Assembly: GCA_030549175.1 (NCBI GenBank)
Contig: JAUKUA010000003.1
Coordinates: 5,456,001-5,520,000, forward strand
Source: Lasiosphaeris hirsuta
Taxonomy: Eukaryota; Ascomycota; Sordariomycetes; Sordariales; Lasiosphaeriaceae
Reading direction: 5' to 3'
DNA length: 64,000 nt
The position numbers and the translations under genes are program-made. The notes under the pieces were generated by a model. That model was given only the letters and a program-made list of their open reading frames with translations. It did no database searches and was not told where the DNA came from. Of the stretch, positions 57,190 through 64,000 are shown piece by piece (positions within the stretch are counted from its first letter, which is position 1; the number at the start of each line of letters is the position of its first letter).

Positions 57190-58141
57190 TGCGGGCGGTT
57201 GGGGCTTATACAAATTTGTCTCTCACACAGCGCGGGCGCTAGAGGGGGATAGGGGCAGGGATCGGGTCGCGGAAGGTATGCGATCACAAAACAGCGAAGG
57301 GCTGGAGAGGTGGAGGTGTAAGGAGGTGGAAATGGAGGGAAGCAGATGAGGTTCGGAGCTTGGGTTGACGCTGCCAACGTAAACAGGACGTCGAGGTGGT
57401 TGCGCAAGCATCCAGCCAATCAGCGATGGTGACAGAGCTGGAGAGCTGGCCAGGTCAGGGGTGCTCTGGGTGCCATTGCGTCCGCGGCACGAACTGGAGA
57501 CGCAAAAAAAAAAAGAGTCCGTGAGATGGCGGCTGCGACCAGATACATGATACTTGGCCGACTTGGTTTTTCTGACCACAGCGGGCGTATCTCGAAACAA
57601 TTTTGTGCCTTATGCCATCGCCGATGCAGACTGTGGCCAGACACGGGGGAAGCTGGCTCCCATCCGCGCCAACTTATTGGATGATCTGCCGCGGGAGGAG
57701 CTGGATAATTCCTAAATGTTCCTCCAGCGGGCCCCCCTCCCATTGAAGATTGAAGCCACACTGCAGCCATGCTGCCCTTCGCAGCCTGATGGGCTCCCGT
57801 GTCGCACATTTCGAGCACACGCAGCAGAACAAATATCCTGTTCATCGTGCAAGTCATGTGAGATGGTGCAATTCGACCAGAAATCGCAGGAGGATGATAC
57901 CCGGGGAAGGAACTTGTTGTTAGCTATGTGGTCCATGCGTATCCCTGCTCGCTACCTATTTCGGGGAGACCTTGACCTCCAGGCCGGCTAATCCTCGGTC
58001 GCCAGGCCGCCAAGCCCCCGAGCCGTCAGCGAGCGACGGGACCTAGCAATCGGGAAACTCGAGCTGGTGGTCACCTCTCGATCCCGAATTCCCCAAGTCA
58101 CGACCTTGAATCCGTCGCTCCATCCGCCATCTGCCGGCACC
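57190..58141. other. Divergent intergenic region DOT5-like / complex I 21.3 kDa
   Basis: A 0.95-kb spacer with the promoters of both genes. No gene is seen. Confidence 0.5.
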
Positions 58142-58891
58142 ATGGCCTCCAAAGCGGCAGCGAAAGCTGCAGGTGGCGTCATGAGTATCTCCAAGGTGCG
58201 TCTCTGCCGCGCTACACTTCAATTGACTCGTCACCGGGCCAATATATATGTCGCTGCCCCCAAGCATCTCCCTCGGCCATGCTAACCGTCCGCCGCAGAA
58301 ACAAACCCTCCAGCCCGAAGGCATCTGGGAGCGCGTCCGCCAGGCCTTTGCCCTCGACCCGAACCGCTCTTCGGGCGTGCCGCTGAACCCCTATTTCCGC
58401 AACCCGACCCCCGGTGGCAACGATCCGCTGGCGTACGAGGACCCCGTCACGCTGCCCGCTGGCGACATCGCCGACAACCCGTACTGGAAGCGTGACGCCC
58501 GCCGCAACTACCCGAGACTGAGTGTCGTCAGCCAGGCCCAGCAGGTCGCCCTGCTGACGGTCGGCAGCGCCATCACCCCGCGTGTCGAGCTCATTGGCGA
58601 GGCCGGCAGCAAGGCTATTGTGGCTGCTGAGGACGCCGGAAAGGAGGCTGGTGGTCTGGCTGCCTACCTTGAGAAGAGCGGTGTTGAGGCCGCCAAGTTG
58701 GTGCTGGCTGAGACCGGCGGCCTGCCTCCCCTGCCGAGCGGGCAGAGCCTGGCGTCGGGGAAGTGGGATGTGCATAAGTACTCGATTGACGAGGAGCAGT
58801 CGTATTCGGAGGAGTAAGTATGACCTGCTTGGGATATTTTCCGGGCAATTGCTAACTGAGATACAGCTACCCGTGTAGGTCGTTTGTATAA
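58142..58891 (+). CDS. nuo-21.3: NADH:ubiquinone oxidoreductase 21.3 kDa subunit
   Basis: Accessory subunit of mitochondrial complex I, as described from Neurospora. Three exons (58142-58195, 58299-58813, 58867-58891) give 197 aa, close to the expected 200. The spliced start MASKAAAKAAGGVMSISKKQ leads into GIWERVRQAFALDPNRSSGV and PLNPYFRNPTPGGNDPL. It continues with VTLPAGDIADNPYWKRDARR, NYPRLSVVSQAQQVALLTVG and a C-terminal EEQSYSEDYPCRSFV made by the last 25-nt exon. The call rests on remembered similarity to the Neurospora subunit. Presence of this gene with QCR7 and QCR8 fits an aerobic filamentous fungus. Confidence 0.88.
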
Positions 58892-59152
58892 AGACGGGGC
58901 CGGGATTGTACATAACGGACAGCAAAGTTGGTGAATAGATTTTGACCTCTCCATGATGCGCTGCCAAGTTTATATCCGAACATCTGAGCACCATCCACGG
59001 AAATCTATGTAGTTTATAGGTAGTCAAGTCTAGCTAGTCAGAGGATTTCACCTCGCTAGCTACTAAAGGTAAGCAGGAATGGCCCCTCTTGATCCTTCAT
59101 GCTACCAGTAAGTAACCTGCATTCGCATCAAACGCCTGGAAGCATTTCCCGA

Positions 59153-59716
59153 TTATATATCCTCAACCCCCTTCTTCCCCAAGCCCGTACCCGAGCTCTC
59201 TTGCTTGCTGCCCTTGGCAGGTATCTCACCCACTAGTCTCTCGATTATCTTGGCCTTCCCCTGGGCCCGCTTCAAGCGGTCGTCAAAGTCATTGACTGCC
59301 TCGTCTGTGTTCTCGGTGGATAGACTCTCTGTCTCAACTAGGGCATATAGCGTGGTGATGTGCTTCTCAAGCCTGGCGTTGTTTGGCAATATGGGTAGTT
59401 GCTGTTGTTGCCAATCCTTTTGGTTATGAATTGTTGCGTGCGTGGTCGTCTCATCATGCCCGCCTTGTATTGGCTCAGCATTCTTAGTTTTCTCCTCCGT
59501 TGACTTGACTGCCGACGGCAGCCGACTTGCCCAGACTATGGACCTGCCATAGAGTTTGCCACTTTCGAGGAATTTTAGATACCCTTTCTCAAGCCCAAGC
59601 GAGCGTCCTTCCGAGCGACCTGCTTGGAAGCCATCTTGCTGGCCTTGCTTGAAGCCGTCCTGGTAGAATTGTTCTTCGAGGTTGAGAATGTCTTCAAATG
59701 GATCATGAGCGGCCAT
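59153..59716 (-). CDS. LTO1: Lto1/ORAOV1 homologue, Fe-S adaptor for Rli1
   Basis: Partner of Yae1. The yeast pair recruits the ABC protein Rli1 to the cytosolic iron-sulfur assembly machinery, linking Fe-S supply to ribosome recycling and biogenesis. Single exon, 187 aa, from ATG 59716 (the frame is open further left without an ATG). The N-terminus MAAHDPFEDILNLEEQFYQDGF and the deca-GX3-type run GFQAGRSEGRSLGLEKGYL are diagnostic. The remainder is polar, with a Gln run. It ends GLGKKGVEDI and does not carry the C-terminal Trp described for Lto1 as the CIA-targeting contact. It is head to head with methionyl-tRNA synthetase across 388 bp. Confidence 0.88.
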   Translation of the reverse strand: MAAHDPFEDILNLEEQFYQDGFKQGQQDGFQAGRSEGRSLGLEKGYLKFLESGKLYGRSIVWASRLPSAVKSTEEKTKNAEPIQGGHDETTTHATIHNQKDWQQQQLPILPNNARLEKHITTLYALVETESLSTENTDEAVNDFDDRLKRAQGKAKIIERLVGEIPAKGSKQESSGTGLGKKGVEDI

Positions 59717-60104
59717 GCCGGCGTATGACGAGACCAAAACCAGTCAGATTGGAGAACCCAAAGCTCCTAAGTTGAGAGGAAGCTAGAAGTGATGGGATGA
59801 CGGAGTTGGCGGGGCACTGGCGCGGGAGAAGGTACCTCGAGCTGAGACGATGGTGCAAACCGCGGGGCGAATTTTTGGTTGACAAGGACCCCGCACTCGG
59901 TCCTAAACTCTCGTCGCATTGCTTGCTCCCTTGAAAGGCGGGATGACTCAAACCAACTCACCACCACCAACCGTTCGAGTCTCGAATATTTGACCCGCCC
60001 CTGTCCGTCTCTGCTGTGCTTTACGCTGGGCATTCGATTCCCTCTCTCCTATTCTGGAAAGGCGTCCTCGCAGCTCGAACTGTCTACCCCCTCGCTCATG
60101 CACA
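59717..60104. promoter_or_regulatory. Bidirectional promoter LTO1/MetRS
   Basis: A 388-bp spacer between the start codons of two translation-related genes. It is short enough that control elements are probably shared. No specific motif is named. Confidence 0.55.
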
Positions 60105-62273
60105 ATGGCTGAACACCCAATCCTTCCCATACCGGGAAAGAAGAACATCCTCATTACATCTGCTCTCCCTTACGTGAACAATGTTCCTCACCTGGGGAAC
60201 ATCATTGGGAGCACGCTGAGTGCTGACGTCTACAGCCGGTACAGCAAGCTACGCGACCGCCCCACACTCTGTAAGTTGACCTTCTCTGGGGCGTCTTTTT
60301 GGCTCGCTAACTTGGGTTTATAGACATCTGCGGAACCGACGAGTATGGTATGTAGAGGAAGATTACTGCTCGAGACCGGCTACATAGCTGTGGGGTTTGT
60401 TGGTTAACATAAACGTCCTCAGGAACGGCCACCGAAACTCGCGCCCTGGAGGCTGGCATCACCCCCCAGGCCCTCTGCGACGAGTTCCATGTGAAGCACA
60501 AGGCCGTATACGACTGGTTCGACATTGCCTTTGACCACTTTGGCCGGACTACGACGCAAGCGCAGACCGATATCGTCCAGGACGCGTTCCTGAAGCTGCA
60601 CGAGAAGGGCTTCCTCGAAGAGAGAACCACCACCCAACCATACTGCGAGAAACACGAGGGATTCCTTGCAGACCGCTTTGTCGAGGGCACCTGCCCCCGC
60701 CCTGGCTGCGGTTACGAGGACGCGCGCGGCGACCAGTGCGACAAGTGCGGCAACCTACTAGACCCCTTCGAGCTCATCAACCCGAAGTGTAAGATAGACG
60801 GTGCGGCCCCGGTGCCCCGGGACACAGCGCACGTCTTTTTGAAGCTCGACAAGCTCCAGCCCGAAATCCAAAGCTGGTTCGAGAAGGCGAGCAAGGAGGG
60901 GAACTGGTCGTCCAACGGAATCGCCATCACCAAGGCATGGCTCGATGGTGGCCTAGAGGGCCGCTCGATCACACGAGACATGAAGTGGGGTGTTCCTGTA
61001 CCTCTCGCCGGCTTTGAGAAAAAGGTCATTTATGTGTGGTTTGACGCGTGCTTTGGATACCCGTCTATAACTGCCAACTACACGGACCAATGGGAGAAGT
61101 GGTGGAAGAACCCGAACGAAGTCAGCCTGTACCAGTTTATGGGCAAGGACAATGTAGGTCTTCATCTTCCACGCTCCCCTGAGCAGAGCTGACCTGGCCA
61201 CAGGTTCCATTCCACACCGTTATTTTCCCCGGGTCACTTCTCGGTGCCGAGGGAGAAACATGGACCAAGCTCCACACTCTGTCAACGTCTGAGTACCTGA
61301 ACTACGAGAACACAAAGTTCAGCAAGTCCAGAGGCGTCGGTGTGTTTGGCGACACCGCAAAGGACACGGGTGTGGGGCCTTCAGTCTGGAGGTATTACCT
61401 GCTGGCCAACCGTCCGGAGACCGGTGATACCCAGGTAAGCGCCCCCGACACAATACCACACCTGAGCATAGCTGCTGACATCCTGCTTAGTTCGAATGGG
61501 CCGGGTTTGCTGCCGCCAACAACAATGAGCTCCTTGCTAACCTGGGCAACTTCGTCAACCGGGTTATCAAGTTTGTGAATGCGAAACTAGACGGCGTTAT
61601 CCCCGAGTTCTCGGCTTCATATACGGACGAAAGCTTCGACTTCCCTGCCTGGATTGCTGGGGTAAATACTCTCCTAGGTGAATACAACTCCGAGATGGAG
61701 TTGGTACACTTGCGTGCCGGTCTCAAGAGGTTCATGGAGATCTCCTCCCAGGGAAATCTCCTCCTCCAGTATCGCCTAGATAACGCCAACCTAGCCGCAT
61801 ACCCTGACCGCACCAAGACTGTCATCGGCCTCGCGCTCAACCTCTCATCTCTCCTCGCCTCTATCGCATCTCCGTACATCCCGGGGACGTCTGAGTCTAT
61901 TGTCCGCCAGCTTAACAGCAAGCTTGAGTTCATCCCCGAAACTTGGGATCCCGAGGTTCTGAAGCCAGGTCACAAGATCGGCAAGGCCGAGTACTTGTTT
62001 ACGCGACTTGACGAAAAGAAGATTGTTGAGTGGAAGGAGAGGTATGGTGGTACGCAAGCTAGTCGGGCTGCCGAGGAAGCGGCCAAGGAGGCGCTTAAGA
62101 AGAAGAAGCAGGAGGATAAAGACAAGAAGAAGGCCAAGAAGGCTGCTAAGAAGACTGCCGAGGTCGAGGCTGAGGGTGGCGCGCCCCTGGTAGGGGAGGC
62201 CCCCAAGACGGCAGCGACTGAAGAGGTCACGTCACTGCCCATCCGTGAAAAGGGTAAGCCAGAGGAGAAGTAA
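60105..62273 (+). CDS. MES1: Methionyl-tRNA synthetase, cytosolic
   Basis: Class I aminoacyl-tRNA synthetase that charges tRNA-Met. Five exons (60105-60270, 60324-60347, 60423-61153, 61204-61434, 61491-62273) give 644 aa; exon 2 is just 24 nt (YICGTDEY). The catalytic domain starts almost at the N-terminus: [19 protein letters not shown] holds the HIGH-type HLGN. A zinc-binding insert follows ([10 protein letters not shown]...CDKCG). [17 protein letters not shown] and [20 protein letters not shown] come next, with the KMSKS loop as KFSKS at 345-349. The anticodon-binding helical domain ends near residue 570, followed by a Lys/Ala-rich tail. The GST-like N-terminal domain found in yeast Mes1 and animal enzymes is absent. 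It lacks a presequence, consistent with the cytosol. Confidence 0.95.
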
Positions 62274-62361
62274 GCGAGGGAATGACCTAGTGTTTAGAGT
62301 AGAAAATAGACGGACAGATACCAGGAACATGTTTCTCTTTACTCTTTGTTGTCTGGGATTT

Positions 62362-63294
62362 CTAATGCAACATCACCATCCCACCGTTTGCGCACACAAC
62401 CTGGCCGGTACACCACGCGGCATCAGCGCTGCACAACATACCCACAATACCCGCTACCTCGCGAGTGTGCGCTGGCCGGCCACCACTTTCCTCGGCCTCC
62501 TCGACTACCTCGGGGCTATCAACACCCTCCCGCGCAGCCATCAGCGGCGTGTGCATGACCCAGCCCTTAATTCCCGCCATAAACTCGGGCGGGTTGGCCG
62601 CATACATGGGACCTTCCACGGGGCCCGGGTTGACGGCATTGACGGTGGCCCGCTCCGCCAGCTCGCGTGACCAGGTCCGCGTCATGGCCTCGAGCGCGGC
62701 CTTGGTGCCGCCGTAGACGGACTGCGTCACGAAGCCGGTCGAGGAGGAGACGGATGAGATGTTGATGATGCGCCCGGACCGGTCGGTGGGCAGGTGGGGC
62801 AGCGCCGCCTGGACGACCAGGAGCGGCGCCAGCACGTTGGTGCGGTACGTCGCCTCGAAGTCGGGGATGGTCACGGAATGGATCGGCGCGTTGAGCGCGA
62901 TGCCTGCGTTGTTGATTAGGATGTCGATGCGGAACGGGGCGCCGTCCGTGGTGGTGGGGAAGGCCGCGGCTGCCTGGGCGATTAGTGAGGCTGGGCCTGT
63001 TGGGGAGGAGAGGTCCGCTTGGATCGGGGCCGCGGTTATCCAGTGCGCCGTGATCAGCGAGGCGGCGAGGACTGTTGTGGTTGGGGTGGAGGAGGTGGAG
63101 GTGTAGTTGAGCACGAGGTTGCAGCCTTTGGAGGCGAGGTTGGCTGCGATGGCGGCGCCGATGCCTGGGGAGTTTGTTGGTTTTGTTCAGGGGGATAAGA
63201 GAAGGTCTTGGTGTTTTGTTTTCAGGGGTAGGGGGGTTTTACCTCTGGATGCACCCGTGATGATGGCAAGCTTGCCTTCGAGAGAGCGGGACAT
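62362..63294 (-). CDS. Short-chain dehydrogenase/reductase
   Basis: Classical SDR oxidoreductase, NAD(P)-dependent. Two exons, minus strand (63243-63294, 62362-63164), give 284 aa. The Rossmann motif TGASRGIGAAIA spans the intron (codon G|GC). NNAG appears as ILINNAGIA, with catalytic Ser in NISSVSSSTGF and Tyr-X3-Lys in SVYGGTKAALEAM. PGPVEGPM follows the catalytic helix. The end TGQVVCANGGMVM resembles the FabG/3-oxoacyl-ACP reductase-like branch. Substrate is not assigned; this group includes many enzymes annotated as 3-oxoacyl reductase, glucose dehydrogenase or versicolorin reductase. Its stop codon is only 88 bp from the convergent MetRS stop, so the transcripts probably overlap. Confidence 0.9.
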
Positions 63295-63914
63295 GGTTTC
63301 TGGTGCTAGTGGGCTAGGGGGATGGCAGGTGGCAACTTGAGGGGAGCAGCTTGGATTGGGAGAAACAGGATTCTATTGATCTATGTAGGGTAGGCAAGAC
63401 GAGACCAGCGCGTTATATAGCTATTCTCGCCAAGTGACGAATAACTCATTGGTAGCCCACCTTGGTTGGGAATTGGTGCGAATTGGAGAAGACCACCCCG
63501 CATATTTTTGGGGGGGGGGGGGGTGGGGGGGGGTGGGGAGGAGGGATGTCGGTATGGAGGTTGCCGAGACAAAATGGGCTATAACTAGCTCCCGGTATCC
63601 TGCCCCGCCATTTGTGCGGCTCTGGGTGGAAGATCCTGGTCGACTTTGAGTGGGTCGTTAGAATTGTCACCGCCCCACAGCCGGGCAACAAGCGCAGCTC
63701 CAAGACCTCCAAAACTTTGTGCAGCGGCTCATTAACCCTGGAGTAACCCAGAGTACTTTGACGCATATCGATTGTCTAACCTACAAGATACCATACCGCA
63801 TACCACGCCGCGCACAGGGACATTGCACAAGCCGATCTTGATATCTTGAGCCGTTCAAACACCGACCCTTCTACCACAACCCTCCCCGCCAAATCTCCCC
63901 CCTCACAAATCACG
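63295..63914. promoter_or_regulatory. Divergent promoter region SDR/ARD1
   Basis: A 620-bp spacer between divergent starts, containing the long G tract at 63510-63538. No gene is seen. Confidence 0.5.
63510..63538 (+). repeat. Poly-G tract, G-quadruplex-prone
   Basis: G runs of 14, 9 and 4 separated by single T, then GGAGGG-type sequence just beyond. The composition easily satisfies a four-run quadruplex. It is also a typical sequencing trouble spot, so the exact lengths are uncertain. Confidence 0.85.
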
Positions 63915-64000
63915 ATGGACATCCGCGTCCTCCGCCCGTCCGATATCCCGCTGATCCAGCACGCCAACATCGAGAACCTGCCCGAGAACTACTTCCTCAA
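63915..64000 (+). CDS. ARD1: N-terminal acetyltransferase A catalytic subunit (5' end only)
   Basis: Only the first 86 nt (28 complete codons) are in the window; the gene runs off the right edge. The start MDIRVLRPSDIPLIQHANIE continues NLPENYFL and matches the highly conserved opening of Ard1/Naa10, the GNAT-fold enzyme that with Nat1/Naa15 acetylates protein N-termini on the ribosome. The ATG at 63915 follows CACG. No intron is seen in the visible part. Catalytic residues are beyond the edge. Confidence 0.88.
   Translation, partial: MDIRVLRPSDIPLIQHANIENLPENYFL

Noticed and set aside
1..64000. CRISPR arrays, bacterial operons, prophage or transposable elements
   Set aside because: No spaced direct-repeat array, no transposase or reverse transcriptase, and all genes have eukaryotic structure; the only repeats are microsatellites and one minisatellite.

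Overview
The window is a gene-dense piece of nuclear chromosome from a filamentous ascomycete, most likely a Sordariomycete. The evidence is short introns (about 50-150 bp) with GT-AG ends and CTAAC/CTGAC branch points, single-gene transcription units on both strands, CCACCATG/AACATGG-type starts, an intron-bearing tRNA, and proteins of fungal type: Ecm33 cell-wall protein, Anp1 mannosyltransferase and the fungal complex I 21.3 kDa subunit. I see no bacterial operon, CRISPR array, transposon or secondary-metabolite cluster.

Layout, left to right (sign = strand): RPL5 (-), a HAD-like hydrolase (+), tRNA-Glu(CTC) with a 20-nt intron (+), ATG2 (-), a polyamine-oxidase-like flavoprotein (-), a cytochrome b5/acyl-CoA dehydrogenase fusion (+), a seven-knuckle CCHC protein of the Gis2/CNBP family (-), a Sae2/CtIP/Ctp1 DNA-end-resection factor (+), the deubiquitinase UBP3 (+), exonuclease REX3 (-), prohibitin PHB1 (-) head to head with QCR8 (+), an SPF45-like G-patch/UHM splicing factor (+), ECM33 (-), a MAG1-type DNA glycosylase (-), ANP1 (+), QCR7 (-), a mitochondrial NAD+ carrier (+), a DOT5-like nuclear peroxiredoxin (-), complex I 21.3 kDa subunit (+), LTO1 (-) head to head with cytosolic methionyl-tRNA synthetase (+), an SDR oxidoreductase (-), and the 5' end of ARD1/NAA10 (+), cut by the window edge. 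Exon structures were built by hand from splice signals and checked for reading phase across every junction.

Functionally the region is mostly housekeeping. Translation and its support: RPL5, tRNA-Glu, MetRS, LTO1, Gis2-like. Mitochondrial respiration and upkeep: PHB1, QCR7, QCR8, NUO-21.3, NAD+ carrier, possibly the b5-ACAD. RNA and splicing: REX3, SPF45-like. Genome maintenance: CtIP, MAG1. Autophagy and ubiquitin: ATG2, UBP3. Cell wall and glycosylation: ECM33, ANP1. Neighbours do not form a pathway cluster, but several are divergent pairs sharing a short promoter.

I did not find a clearly new biological system. The observations most worth a second look are at the gene-structure level: a 6-codon terminal exon in ATG2; a GC-AG intron and 14/15/20-nt exons in the CCHC gene; two in-frame introns whose retention would be silent for the reading frame (SPF45-like, ANP1); a 15-bp coding minisatellite in REX3; a possible dual mitochondrial/nuclear start in MAG1; a MetRS without the N-terminal GST-like domain but with a Lys-rich tail; and a 4.2-kb gene-free stretch upstream of ECM33.
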